Positions 8,291 through 18,081 of a DNA stretch of 64,000 bases are shown here, in pieces; positions within the stretch are counted from its first letter, which is position 1; each line of letters begins with the position of its first letter. The stretch is from Streptomyces albireticuli (GTDB taxonomy: Bacteria; Actinomycetota; Actinomycetes; Streptomycetales; Streptomycetaceae). The notes beneath the pieces are model-generated. The model saw nothing but the letters and a program-made list of their open reading frames with translations, made no database searches and had not been told where the DNA came from. Position numbers and translations under genes: made by a program. The DNA lies in contig NZ_CP021744.1 of NCBI RefSeq assembly GCF_002192455.1, positions 5,861,501-5,925,500 of the forward strand, in the 5' to 3' direction.

Positions 8291-9538
8291 TTAGCTCGCC
8301 GCGGCGGCGGGTGCGCGCCCGGCTTCGGGGGCCACGGCGGCCACGGGGGAGAGGGGGCCGGCCAATGGCGGGGCGACGGCCTGGAGCGCGGCGGTGACGA
8401 CACCGGCCGGCTCGGCGGACGCGGGCTCCGGGGCGTCGATCTCGTTGACGTTGTCGTGGGTGACCGGCTTGCGGCGCGAGGCCAGCCAGATGCCGGCGGA
8501 GACGGCCACGCCGAGGACGGCGACGGTGGCGACGCCCCAGTCGCCCTGGTCGGCCAGGAGGGCCGCGCCACCGGCGACCAGACCCGCGGCCGGCAGCGTC
8601 AGGCCCCAGGCCAGGACCATGCGGCCGGCGGTCGACCAGCGGACCACGCCGCCCTTGCGGCCGAGGCCGGCGCCCATGATCGAGCCGGAGCAGACCTGGG
8701 TGGTGGAGAGCGCGAAGCCGATGTGCGAGGAGGCGAGGATCACCGTCGCGGCGCCGGTCTGGGCGGCGAAGCCCTGCGCGGGCTTGATGTCGGTGAGGCC
8801 CTTGCCGAGCGTCTGGATGATGCGCCAGCCGCCGAGGTACGTACCGGCCGCGATGGCCAGGCCCGCGGAGACGATGACCCACATCGGCGGGTCGGAGTGC
8901 GGGGCGACGACGCCGCCGGCGACCAGCGCGAGGGTGATCACGCCCATCGTCTTCTGGGCGTCGTTGGTGCCGTGGGCGAGGGAGACCAGGGCGGCCGAGG
9001 CGATCTGCCCGGTGCGGTAGCCCTTGGCGGTCTCCTTCTCGTCCCGGCCCTTGGCCAGGCGGTAGGTGAGCCGGGTCGCCAGGGTGGCGGCCAGACCGGC
9101 CACCAGCGGGGCGGCGACCGCCGGGATGAGGACCTTCATGACGACCTTGTCGGCGTTGACCGCGTCGAAGCCCACCGAGACGATGGTCGCGCCGATCAGG
9201 CCGCCGAAGAGGGCGTGCGAGGAACTCGAGGGGAGGCCGGCCAGCCAGGTCAGCAGATTCCAGACGATGGCACCGATCAGTCCCGCGAAGATCACTTCAG
9301 GTCTGATGCCCGCGGTCTCGTCGATGATCCCGCCGGAGATGGTCTTGGCCACCTCGACGGAGAGGAACGCGCCGACGAGGTTCAGCGCCGCAGACATGGC
9401 CACCGCGGTCTTGGGCTTGAGGGCCCCGGTGGAGATGGTGGTGGCCATGGCGTTGGCCGTGTCGTGGAAGCCGTTCGTAAAGTCGAACACCAAGGCCGTG
9501 ACGATCACGATCCCGATGAGAAGCGTGATGTGTTCCAT
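8291..9538 (-). CDS. pitH: Low-affinity inorganic phosphate transporter (PiT family)
   Basis: This 415-residue polytopic membrane protein is a metal-phosphate/proton symporter. Both inverted-repeat signatures of the PiT family are present: DFTNGFHDTANAMATTISTG near residue 20 and SLAHGTNDAQKTMG in the second half. The C-terminus adds a hydrophobic pair and an Ala/Pro-rich tail. No PhoU-like (DUF47) partner gene is adjacent. A two-unit PHO box lies 53 bp upstream of the ATG, so PhoP control is expected. Confidence 0.93.
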   Translation of the reverse strand: MEHITLLIGIVIVTALVFDFTNGFHDTANAMATTISTGALKPKTAVAMSAALNLVGAFLSVEVAKTISGGIIDETAGIRPEVIFAGLIGAIVWNLLTWLAGLPSSSSHALFGGLIGATIVSVGFDAVNADKVVMKVLIPAVAAPLVAGLAATLATRLTYRLAKGRDEKETAKGYRTGQIASAALVSLAHGTNDAQKTMGVITLALVAGGVVAPHSDPPMWVIVSAGLAIAAGTYLGGWRIIQTLGKGLTDIKPAQGFAAQTGAATVILASSHIGFALSTTQVCSGSIMGAGLGRKGGVVRWSTAGRMVLAWGLTLPAAGLVAGGAALLADQGDWGVATVAVLGVAVSAGIWLASRRKPVTHDNVNEIDAPEPASAEPAGVVTAALQAVAPPLAGPLSPVAAVAPEAGRAPAAAAS

Positions 9539-9591
9539 TCACCCAGGCAATCAGCTCGATGGTCAGTACAGCGGCGACCGTAAAGACCCTT

Positions 9592-9609
9592 GGTGAACGG
9601 AAGGTGAAC
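9592..9609 (-). promoter_or_regulatory. PHO box (PhoP binding site)
   Basis: On the minus strand the sequence reads GTTCACCTTCCGTTCACC: two GTTCACC heptamers exactly 11 bases apart, which matches the 11-nt direct-repeat unit known for Streptomyces PhoP. It lies between the phosphate transporter and the divergent aldolase, and closer to the former. Confidence 0.85.
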
Positions 9610-9651
9610 TGGAACGGGCGGAGCGGTGGCGTGAACCGGAGGCGAGAACCC

Positions 9652-10308
9652 ATGGAAGATCGGGAAAGCGTACGGACCGCGTGGGCGGAGGTCCTGGCCA
9701 CGGCACGGCGCACCGTCGCCGACGGGCTGGTCGTCGGCACCTCGGGCAATGTGTCCGCGCGGGTCGGCGACCTGGTGCTGGTGACCCCTAGCGGAATCCC
9801 GTACGACCGGCTCGGACCCGGGGACGCGGTCGCCGTCGACCTGGCCGGCCGGCAGGTCCTCGGCGGGCTCCCGCCCACCAGTGAGCTGCCGATGCACCTC
9901 GCCGTCTACCGCTCCACGGACGCCGGCGCCGTCGTCCACACCCACGCCGTCCACGCGACGGCCGTCTCCACCCTCGTCGACGAGCTGCCCCCGGTCCACT
10001 ACCTGACCGGGCTGCTCGGCGGCCCGGTGAGAGTCGCCGAGTACGCCCTCTACGGCAGCGACGAACTGGCCGCGAACATGCTGCGGGCGCTCGACGGCCG
10101 TAGCGGATGCCTGCTGCGGAACCACGGCACGGTGACATATGGCACAGGCCTCGACCAGGCCTACGACCGCACCGCGCAACTGGAGTGGATGTGCCGGCTC
10201 TGGCTCACGGCCTCCGGCGTCCCGGGGCGTACGCCCTCGCTGCTCACGCCGGATGAGCTGGACGCGGCGGCGGAGAAGCTCCGCGGCTACGGGAGGTCGC
10301 GCGGGTAG
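9652..10308 (+). CDS. Class II aldolase/adducin-family protein
   Basis: This 218-residue protein belongs to the L-fuculose-phosphate aldolase / ribulose-phosphate epimerase fold. It has the phosphate-binding GTSGNVSAR, the segment TPSGIPYD, the Glu of the TSELPMH motif, the zinc ligands HTHAVHA and the third His in NHGTVTYG. The ATG has GGAGG 9 bases upstream and is preferred to in-frame codons further upstream. The substrate is unknown. It diverges from the phosphate transporter and shares its PHO-box region. Confidence 0.85.
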   Translation: MEDRESVRTAWAEVLATARRTVADGLVVGTSGNVSARVGDLVLVTPSGIPYDRLGPGDAVAVDLAGRQVLGGLPPTSELPMHLAVYRSTDAGAVVHTHAVHATAVSTLVDELPPVHYLTGLLGGPVRVAEYALYGSDELAANMLRALDGRSGCLLRNHGTVTYGTGLDQAYDRTAQLEWMCRLWLTASGVPGRTPSLLTPDELDAAAEKLRGYGRSRG

Positions 10309-10329
10309 TGGGTGCGGGCGGGTGCTCTT

Positions 10330-10376
10330 TCCCCTGCCCGCCCCTTCCCGATGTCCTCAATCGCCGGACGGGCTGA
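10330..10376. repeat. Copy of a dispersed extragenic repeat
   Basis: GTCCTCAATCGCCGGACGGG (from 10353), continuing as CTGA, differs by one base from the left half of the compound palindrome at 22665-22741. Its left flank (CGCCCCTTCCCG) is also found in inverted orientation beside that element. Here the right arm is missing or degenerate; a second partial core, CGCCGGACGGGCTG, follows near 10412. It sits just after the aldolase stop, where a terminator would be expected. Confidence 0.6.
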
Positions 10377-10487
10377 GGTGGGGGCACTGGCGGGCGGGCT
10401 GGACCGCGGGAACGCCGGACGGGCTGGAGTGCGGGGCCGGGACGCGCCCACTGGCCGGGTGGGCTCGGGCGGACCACACTGGAAGGG

Positions 10488-11615
10488 ATGCGTGTACGTC
10501 CAGTGGCGGCCACGGCCGTCACCACCCTCGTAGGTGCCGGAGCGGCCGCGGTGGCGGCCGGACGGTACGCGAGCGACGTGGCCCTGCGCCCCGTCCCCGG
10601 CCGCCCGCTCCCCGGCGAGCCGGCGCTCACGGTCCACGCCGTCGACGGCGACCGCGTCACCCTCACCCGCTCGATCGCCGCGCTGCGGCGCGGCACCTAC
10701 GGCCTGACCGCGCGCGGCCTGCACGCCGTCGTCGGCCCCGTCGTCGAGGGCGCCCCGCACCCCGCCGACTGCGTCGTGCGCCGCCTGGAGCGCGTCACCC
10801 ACGGCGTCCTGGAGCCCGGCGCCAGGGTGTGGCTCACGCCGCAGGTCCACCTCGGCAACCCGCGTGACGCCCTCGGCCTCGACCACGCCGACGTCGCCGT
10901 CCCCGGCGAGCTGGGGCCCCTGCCCGCCTGGTTCGTCCCCGGCGACCGCGACACCTGGGTGATCACCGTGCACGGCCTGGGCACCACCCGGGAGCACCCC
11001 ATGGTCGTCATGCCCTTCCTGCACCGGCAGCGGCTCCCCGTCCTCGACCTCGGCTACCGCGGCGACCCGGGCGCGCCCCGGTCGCCGGACGGCATCGGCC
11101 GCTTCGGCGCCGCGGAGTGGCGCGACCTCGACGCCGCCATCCGCTACGCCGTGCGCTACGGCGCCCGCCACGTCGTCCTGCACGGCTGGTCCACCGGCGC
11201 CACCATGGCCCTCCTCGCGGCCTCGGAATCCGGTGTGCGCGACCGCGTCGGCGGCCTCGTCCTCGACTCCCCGGTCCTCGACTGGCCCGCCACGCTGCGC
11301 GCCCTCGCCGCCGCCCGCCGGCTGCCCGCCGCGCTGGTCCCGCTCGCCGTCCGCGCCGCGCAGGGCAGGACGGGCCTGGACCCCGACGCCCTCGCCCGCG
11401 CCGTCGACCCGGCGCGCCCCGACGTGCCGACCCTGATCGTGCACGGCCCCGACGACACCCTCGCGCCCTGGCACGCCTCCCGCGAACTCGCCGCCCGCCG
11501 CCCCGGTCTGATCCACCTGCACGCCGTCCGGCACGCCCCCCACGCCGCGATGTGGAATGCCCACCCGGCCGGTTACGAGGAGTCCCTGCGCCGATTCCTC
11601 ATACCGCTGATGTGA
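10488..11615 (+). CDS. Alpha/beta hydrolase
   Basis: A 375-residue serine hydrolase with an N-terminal hydrophobic segment (about 7-24) that is either a signal anchor or an uncleaved signal. The nucleophile elbow GWSTGA places Ser235, the acid is in HGPDDTLAPW (Asp322 or 323) and the catalytic His352 is in HAPHAAMW, giving a complete triad in the normal order. The domain resembles the peptidase S9/acylaminoacyl-type alpha/beta hydrolases preceded by a roughly 150-residue N-terminal extension. Substrate unknown. GGAAGGG abuts the ATG too closely to be a normal ribosome site, so initiation may be leaderless. Confidence 0.82.
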   Translation: MRVRPVAATAVTTLVGAGAAAVAAGRYASDVALRPVPGRPLPGEPALTVHAVDGDRVTLTRSIAALRRGTYGLTARGLHAVVGPVVEGAPHPADCVVRRLERVTHGVLEPGARVWLTPQVHLGNPRDALGLDHADVAVPGELGPLPAWFVPGDRDTWVITVHGLGTTREHPMVVMPFLHRQRLPVLDLGYRGDPGAPRSPDGIGRFGAAEWRDLDAAIRYAVRYGARHVVLHGWSTGATMALLAASESGVRDRVGGLVLDSPVLDWPATLRALAAARRLPAALVPLAVRAAQGRTGLDPDALARAVDPARPDVPTLIVHGPDDTLAPWHASRELAARRPGLIHLHAVRHAPHAAMWNAHPAGYEESLRRFLIPLM

Positions 11616-11714
11616 GACCTGGTCAGGCCGTATTCAGCGGCCGGTGAGGGTGGCGGAAGGCCGCCTTGTTGATTCCGATTGGGTTTTCGGAGCGTCAACG
11701 GCAAGACTGCTCCT

Positions 11715-13133
11715 GTGACGTCCCGTACTCCGCGCGACTCCCGGCTCAGACTGGTCCCCCGACAGCCGATCGCCGCTGCCCGCCGGGCCGTGGCCAATCG
11801 TGGCTCCCGACCGGCGCCCCGCCCACCCGCCGGCACCCCGGCCCCGGCGGAACTCGCCCGGCAGGCCAGATGCGGTCTCATCGGCGCCGTCCGCGTGGCC
11901 CGCTGGGCCGCCGACGAGTGCGGCCGCGGCGCCCGGCCACGTCCGGGCGAGGGCGGCGGCCTCGCCGGTACGACCGCCGAGCGGGCCGCCGCCGCCCTGG
12001 GACTGACGGCCCGGCAGGTGCGGTCCGACTGGGACCGGGCCCGGCTGGCCGGCCTCGTCGAGCTGCACGGCGACGCCGCGCGCCCCGGCTGGCGGCTGAC
12101 CGCGTGGGACCGCGACGACGGCGCCGTCCTGCGCGGCTGGGTCGCGCTCTTCGACGCCTGGTCCCTCGCCCACCCGGCGCCCGCCGGCACCGACCCGACC
12201 GTCGCCGCCGAGGTCGTCGAGGCCGCCCCGCAGCTGCTGTCGGTCATGCACCTGTCGGCCGGCCCCGTCGCCGTCCCGATGCTCCTCGACCTCCTCCAGC
12301 AGCGCGTGGCCGAGATCCGCGCCGAGCGCTGCGAGGTCCCCTACGGCACCCCCGTGCCCCCTCCCGCCCCCGACCCGGCCCGCCCGGGTGACGCCGACCC
12401 GCTGCCGGAGCTGCTCGGCTGGGCGCTGGAGGGCCTCGCCTCCGTCGGCGCCCTCGTCATGCGCGGCAGCGGCGGCCCCGGCGCCGAGGCCCAGCTGACC
12501 CCCCTCGGCAACTGGGCGGTGTGGGTCAAGCTCGAACAGATCTGCGTCGCCGCCCAGAGCCCCGCGGGCAACATCGAGCTCTCCGCCGAGGCCATGCTGC
12601 GCGGCTGCGCCGACCTCACCCCGGGCCCGGCCCGCGCCGAGTACCGCGCCTGGCTCGCCGCCCGGCCCACCCGGGGCGCCCTCGACGAGCTCCTGGACGC
12701 CGCGCGCGGCGACGACGCCCTGGTGCGGGGCCTGGCCTTCGAGGCGCTGCGCGCCGTCGGGGCGGCCGCCGAGCCCGCCGTCCGGGCCGTCGCCGACGAG
12801 CCGGGCCTGCGCCCGTACGCCCTGCTCTGGCTCGCCGAGCACGAGGGCCGCGACCCGGAGCAGGCGGCCGAGGTGCTCACCCGCGAGGAGGCCACCTGGC
12901 TCTGGGTGGACACCGCCGCGGCCGTCGCCGACCACGGCGAGAGCCGCCTCCTGGTCCGCCACCTCGACTCGGCCGTGCAGGGCACGGTCCCCGGCCTCCT
13001 GGAGGAGGTACGGGCCGTGGGGCACCCCCGCACCGTGCAGGTGCTCGTGGCCCTGGCCGCCGCCCACCCGGACCCGGCCCTGGCCAAGGCGATGCGCAGG
13101 GCGGCCTTCCAGGTCCACACGGGCGGGGTCTGA
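11715..13133 (+). CDS. Conserved hypothetical protein with helical repeats
   Basis: This protein of about 472 residues is rich in Ala, Arg and Pro. The N-terminal half includes a likely winged-helix-like block (AAAALGLTARQVRSDWDRARLAGLV), and the C-terminal 130 residues (LRAVGAAAEPAVRAVADEP and following) read like HEAT or Armadillo repeats. I do not recognise a named family. The start is uncertain: GTG at 11715 is proposed, and a TTG at 11679 is open in the same frame. Neither has a good ribosome site. Confidence 0.75.
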   Translation: MTSRTPRDSRLRLVPRQPIAAARRAVANRGSRPAPRPPAGTPAPAELARQARCGLIGAVRVARWAADECGRGARPRPGEGGGLAGTTAERAAAALGLTARQVRSDWDRARLAGLVELHGDAARPGWRLTAWDRDDGAVLRGWVALFDAWSLAHPAPAGTDPTVAAEVVEAAPQLLSVMHLSAGPVAVPMLLDLLQQRVAEIRAERCEVPYGTPVPPPAPDPARPGDADPLPELLGWALEGLASVGALVMRGSGGPGAEAQLTPLGNWAVWVKLEQICVAAQSPAGNIELSAEAMLRGCADLTPGPARAEYRAWLAARPTRGALDELLDAARGDDALVRGLAFEALRAVGAAAEPAVRAVADEPGLRPYALLWLAEHEGRDPEQAAEVLTREEATWLWVDTAAAVADHGESRLLVRHLDSAVQGTVPGLLEEVRAVGHPRTVQVLVALAAAHPDPALAKAMRRAAFQVHTGGV

Positions 13134-13144
13134 CGCCGCCCGCC

Positions 13145-13192
13145 CGTGGCGCGCGGACCGGGGCCCCGGCGGGGCCCCGGCCGGGCGCCACG
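13145..13192. terminator. Hairpin between convergent genes
   Basis: Arms CGTGGCGC and GCGCCACG enclose a GC-rich inner region of GGGGCCCC blocks. It lies between the helical-repeat gene and the VOC gene, whose stops face each other, so it probably works in both directions. Confidence 0.65.
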
Positions 13193-13193
13193 G

Positions 13194-13601
13194 TCACCCG
13201 CCGGGCACGTACGTCCCGAAGCTCCACACGTTGCCCTCCAGATCCCGCGCCATGTAGTCCCGCGAGCCGTAGTCCTGGTCCGTCGGCGGCATCAGGATCT
13301 CCACCCCGTACTCCGCCGCCCGGCGGTGGTGCGCGTCCACGTCCGCCACGACCGCGTAGACGCCCGTCGGCCCGTTGTCCGCCATCGCCTCGGCGAACAC
13401 CCCGACCCGGCCCTTCGAGCCGAGCATCACCATGCCGTTGCCGAAGGCGAGCTCGGCGTGCAGGACGGTGCCGTCCTCGGACTCGTACAGCGCGGCCTGT
13501 GTGAAGCCGAAGGCCTTGGTGAGCTGCTTGATGGCCGCCTTGGGGTCGCGGTAGAGCAGCGTGGGGTAGAGGGAGGGCGGTCCCGCGTGGGTGTCTGCCA
13601 T
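13194..13601 (-). CDS. VOC-superfamily (glyoxalase-like) protein
   Basis: A 135-residue single-module protein of the vicinal-oxygen-chelate fold. It opens with YPTLLYRDPKAAIKQLTKAFGF, carries the substrate-cavity strand DGTVLHAELAFGNGMVMLGS, and closes with DYGSRDYMARDLEGNVWSFGTY, a pattern seen in PhnB-like and bleomycin-resistance-like members. The ATG at 13601 has GGAG about 10 bases upstream; the frame extends further but without support. Catalytic role unknown. Confidence 0.85.
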   Translation of the reverse strand: MADTHAGPPSLYPTLLYRDPKAAIKQLTKAFGFTQAALYESEDGTVLHAELAFGNGMVMLGSKGRVGVFAEAMADNGPTGVYAVVADVDAHHRRAAEYGVEILMPPTDQDYGSRDYMARDLEGNVWSFGTYVPGG

Positions 13602-13644
13602 GACAGTCGCTCCTTCGGGTCGCTGGGGGTCGGGGTCTGCGGGC

Positions 13645-14532
13645 TCAGCGGAACGTGTCGCACCGCGCCACGTCGCCCGTGCGGAAACCGGTGCCGAACC
13701 ACTGCTGCCGCTGCGCGGCCGAGCCGTGCGTCCAGCTCTCCGGGGTGACACGGCCCTGGAACTTCTCCTGGATCCGGTCGTCGCCGACCGCCGCTGCGGC
13801 TGACAGCCCGTCGTCGATGTCGGCCTGCGTCAGCTCCTTGAGCAGCGGCCGGCCGGTGGACTTCTCCGGGGTCGTGGTGGCGTGCCGGGCCCAGACCCCG
13901 GCGTAGCAGTCGGCCTGGAGCTCGACCTTCACGGCGTTGCTGTCGGCGCCGGTGCGCCGGTCCTGGGAGCGGCCGAGCGTGCCCAGCAGGTTCTGGACGT
14001 GGTGCCCGTACTCGTGGGCGACGACGTACGCCTGTGCGAAGGGGCCGCCGCTCGCGCCGAACTTGCTCTTGAGCTCGTCGAAGAAGCCCAGGTCCAGATA
14101 GACCTTCCGGTCGGCCGGGCAGTAGAACGGCCCGACGGCCGAGGTGGCGGCGCCGCAGCCGGTGTTCACCCGCCCGGTGAAGAAGACCGTGGAGGCCGGG
14201 GTGTAGGCGCGGGAGCGGCGGGCGAACTCCTGGCTCCAGAACGACTGGGCGCTGTTGACCACGGCGACGATCCGGCAGTCCTCGCGGGTGTTGGCGTCCC
14301 GGCCGGTGCGGCAGTGCTGGGAGACCTGCGCGTCCGTGCTGGAGGTCGCCGCGGGGGCGGGCCCGGAGCTCAGCCCGAGCTCCTGCGGGCCGATCCCGAA
14401 GAACAGTCCGAGCACCAGTGCGACCAGGCCCACGATGCCGCCGCCGATGGTCACCCCGCCGCCCGGGATGCGGCTGCCCCGGGAGTCCTGCACCTGCGAG
14501 GTGTCCAGGTCCGCGTCGTCGTCGAACTGCAT
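13645..14532 (-). CDS. Membrane-anchored neutral zinc metallopeptidase (YpfJ family)
   Basis: This 295-residue protein has an acidic N-terminus, one hydrophobic anchor at about 28-47, and an extracytoplasmic domain with the zinc motif HEYGHH at 173-178. Family landmarks QSFWSQEF, FYCPADRKVYLDLGFF and LQADCYAGVW follow in order; the last supplies the third zinc ligand region. Four Cys residues could form disulphides outside the cell. Substrate unknown. Single-gene unit convergent with nothing; the VOC gene lies 43 bp downstream. Confidence 0.88.
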   Translation of the reverse strand: MQFDDDADLDTSQVQDSRGSRIPGGGVTIGGGIVGLVALVLGLFFGIGPQELGLSSGPAPAATSSTDAQVSQHCRTGRDANTREDCRIVAVVNSAQSFWSQEFARRSRAYTPASTVFFTGRVNTGCGAATSAVGPFYCPADRKVYLDLGFFDELKSKFGASGGPFAQAYVVAHEYGHHVQNLLGTLGRSQDRRTGADSNAVKVELQADCYAGVWARHATTTPEKSTGRPLLKELTQADIDDGLSAAAAVGDDRIQEKFQGRVTPESWTHGSAAQRQQWFGTGFRTGDVARCDTFR

Positions 14533-14611
14533 GCGGCCACCGCCCTTCCCACCCTGAGTATCGGGGAGCTCACTCCCCGCCGCCCCCGGAAATCGGCTTG
14601 CGCTCCACCGT

Positions 14612-14648
14612 TAGACTGGTCCCCATGGCATTCCTCCTCGTGCATTAG
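14612..14648 (+). promoter_or_regulatory. Promoter and leaderless 7-codon uORF before ABC-F gene
   Basis: A TAGACT -10 element (14612-14617) is followed by exactly seven bases and then ATG at 14625, the usual spacing for a leaderless start. The ATG opens the ORF MAFLLVH-stop (14625-14648). A hairpin (14675-14701) lies between it and the ABC-F start. This is the layout of a ribosome-mediated attenuator; function is inferred. Confidence 0.6.
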
Positions 14649-14674
14649 ACGGCGTCGGCCGGTCCCGCCCGCCG

Positions 14675-14701
14675 CCGCAGGCCCTGGCAGGGCCGCTGCG
14701 G
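14675..14701 (+). promoter_or_regulatory. Candidate attenuator hairpin
   Basis: CCGCAGGCCCT pairs with AGGGC-CG-CTGCGG, giving 6 + 5 bp around a 2-base bulge and a GGC loop. It starts 27 bases after the uORF stop and ends 67 bases before the ABC-F GTG. No T-run follows. Confidence 0.5.
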
Positions 14702-14768
14702 TGCGCCCGCGCGCGGCTGTGTTCATCACCCGTCCCCCTCGCCGTCCACCCGCCCAGGAGTAATTCCC

Positions 14769-16367
<1,599 letters not shown>

Positions 16368-16375
16368 CCGAGGCG

Positions 16376-16403
16376 CGCACGACCGGCCGCGGCCGGTCGT
16401 GCG
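16376..16403 (+). terminator. Terminator after ABC-F gene
   Basis: A perfect palindrome (CGCACGACCGGCC and its complement around a CG-rich tip) begins 9 bases after the stop codon. Confidence 0.75.
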
Positions 16404-16542
16404 TCCTGTGCCGGCCGGGTTCCGCCGGGCTTCCTCCGGTTCTCTTCGAGGCTTCTCCGGGGCCTCTCCCGGGCTCTCCGGAGTCTCTTCGGGGCCCGGG
16501 AAGGGCCTGGATATGCCTCTGACAGGCAACGGCTCCCCGGGT

Positions 16543-16580
16543 GATCAGTACGATCCCGATCATTCGGCCGACAGGTGATC
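16543..16580. promoter_or_regulatory. Cluster of four GATC sites upstream of gbn
   Basis: GATC occurs at 16543, 16552, 16558 and 16577, and again at 16836 just before the gene. In DNA of this composition one GATC per roughly 400 bp is expected, so four in 38 bp is unusual. Gbn is known to bind GATC, so this is a candidate autoregulatory site. The rest of the 16404-16878 gap shows only GC-rich sequence with a plausible promoter that I cannot place exactly. Confidence 0.5.
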
Positions 16581-16878
16581 CATCATCTGAGTGAGGGCGG
16601 CTCGTACCACGGCGCCCCCTACCGCCCCGGCGCACGCCCCGTGCCATGCGCCGGGGCGTTCGCATCGGCTCCCGACGGTGCCCCGCCTGACCTGCCGATT
16701 CGCTCCGCCACCCGTACGGCCGTACGAGCTGGACAGTTCGGAATTGCCTGTTCCAGCCGCTGCCGGCCCGGAAAATCGCCGAAACCTCATCCCATCGACC
16801 TTGTCGAATGGGTGGCCAGGAGGCCGTGTAGGGGTGATCATGAGAGTCAAGAGGCGCATCTCCCATGAGGAGGCACGG

Positions 16879-17100
16879 GTGGCCGAGACTCTGAAGAAGG
16901 GCAGCCGGGTAACCGGCGCCGCGCGCGAAAAGCTCGCGGCAGACCTGAAGAAGAAGTACGACTCCGGTGCGAGCATCAGGGCGCTGGCCGAAGAGACCGG
17001 CCGCTCCTACGGCTTCGTCCACCGGATGCTGAGCGAGTCCGGCGTGATCCTTCGTGGTCGCGGCGGAGCGACGCGCGGCAAGAAGGCCGCCTCGGCCTGA
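16879..17100 (+). CDS. gbn: Small nucleoid-associated HTH protein, Gbn-like
   Basis: This 73-residue basic protein starts MAETLKKGSRVTG and contains one helix-turn-helix (ASIRALAEETGRSYGFVHRM, about 34-53) and a Gly/Arg/Lys tail. It matches my memory of Gbn (S. coelicolor SCO1839), a GATC-binding nucleoid-associated protein. The GTG at 16879 is preferred because GAGGAGG lies 6-7 bases upstream; an in-frame ATG at 16840 would add 13 residues but lacks a ribosome site. It sits between the ABC-F and enoyl-CoA hydratase genes, an order also found in mycobacteria as I recall it (Rv1472-Rv1473-Rv1473A). Confidence 0.85.
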   Translation: MAETLKKGSRVTGAAREKLAADLKKKYDSGASIRALAEETGRSYGFVHRMLSESGVILRGRGGATRGKKAASA

Positions 17101-17228
17101 CGCCACGCATCCCAGGGCACCGTCGGTGCGGGCAGTGCCACCCGGTCGGTCGAGCAGTCGACCGGGTGGTTACTGTGCAGTTAACTTAGCGACTGCAGCT
17201 GCCGGTACTGAAGCCGATCGGAGCCCCG

Positions 17229-18020
17229 ATGACAGCCCGTAAGACCCTGCTCGACCAGGACGGCGTACAGCTCACCGTGGAGGAGGCGGTAGCCACCGTC
17301 ACCCTCACCAACCCCGCCAAGCGCAACGCTCAGTCGCCCGCGCTCTGGCGGGCGCTGGCCGAGGCCGGACGGCTGCTGCCGGGCAGCGTGCGGGTCGTGC
17401 TGCTCCGCGGGGAGGGCAAGTCCTTCTCCGCCGGGCTCGACCGGCAGGCGTTCACCCCCGAGGGCTTCGAGGGCGAGCCGTCCTTCCTCGACCTGGCACG
17501 TGGCACGGACGAGGCCCTCGACGCCGAGATCGCCACGTACCAGGAGGCATTCACCTGGTGGCGGCGGAACGACATCATCTCCATCGCCGCCGTACAGGGC
17601 CATGCGATAGGCGCCGGCTTCCAGCTGGCCCTCGCCTGCGACCTGCGCGTCTGCGCGGAGGACGCCCAGTTCGCCATGCGCGAGACCAGCCTGGGCCTGG
17701 TCCCCGACCTCACCGGCACCCAGCCGCTGGTGTCGCTGGTCGGCTATGCGCGCGCCCTGGAGATCTGCGCCACCGGCCGTTCCGTCCACGCGGCGGAGGC
17801 CGAGCGCACGGGCCTCGCCAATCTCGTCGTGCCGGCCGCGGAGCTCGACGCCGCCGTCCAGGACCTGGCCGCGGCGCTGCTCGCCGCGCCGCGCGACGCC
17901 GTCGTCGAGACCAAGGCCCTGCTGCGCGAGGCGGGCGGCCGGACGTTCGAGGAGCAGCGCGTCGCCGAGCGCGCCGCGCAGGGCCGCCGGCTGCGCGACC
18001 TGGCGGGTCTGGGCGAGTGA
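17229..18020 (+). CDS. Enoyl-CoA hydratase/isomerase family protein
   Basis: A 263-residue crotonase-fold enzyme. The first oxyanion-hole strand reads SFSAGLD, and the second is AVQGHAIGAGFQLALACDLRV. ETSLGLVPDLTGTQPL corresponds to the active-site acid region. In this copy the second catalytic Glu position reads as Asp (VPD), so a role as isomerase or hydrolase is possible and the substrate is open. It probably acts in fatty acid or branched-acid breakdown. It is a single gene, 128 bp after gbn. Confidence 0.88.
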   Translation: MTARKTLLDQDGVQLTVEEAVATVTLTNPAKRNAQSPALWRALAEAGRLLPGSVRVVLLRGEGKSFSAGLDRQAFTPEGFEGEPSFLDLARGTDEALDAEIATYQEAFTWWRRNDIISIAAVQGHAIGAGFQLALACDLRVCAEDAQFAMRETSLGLVPDLTGTQPLVSLVGYARALEICATGRSVHAAEAERTGLANLVVPAAELDAAVQDLAAALLAAPRDAVVETKALLREAGGRTFEEQRVAERAAQGRRLRDLAGLGE

Positions 18021-18047
18021 GCCCCGGCGCGCGGGGCGTCGTGCGCC

Positions 18048-18065
18048 GGACGGTGTGTGCCGTCC
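18048..18065. terminator. Short hairpin between convergent genes
   Basis: GGACGG and CCGTCC arms flank a 6-base loop in the 61-bp gap between the enoyl-CoA hydratase and the membrane-protein gene. Confidence 0.5.
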
Positions 18066-18081
18066 GTACGCCCCCGCGCGC

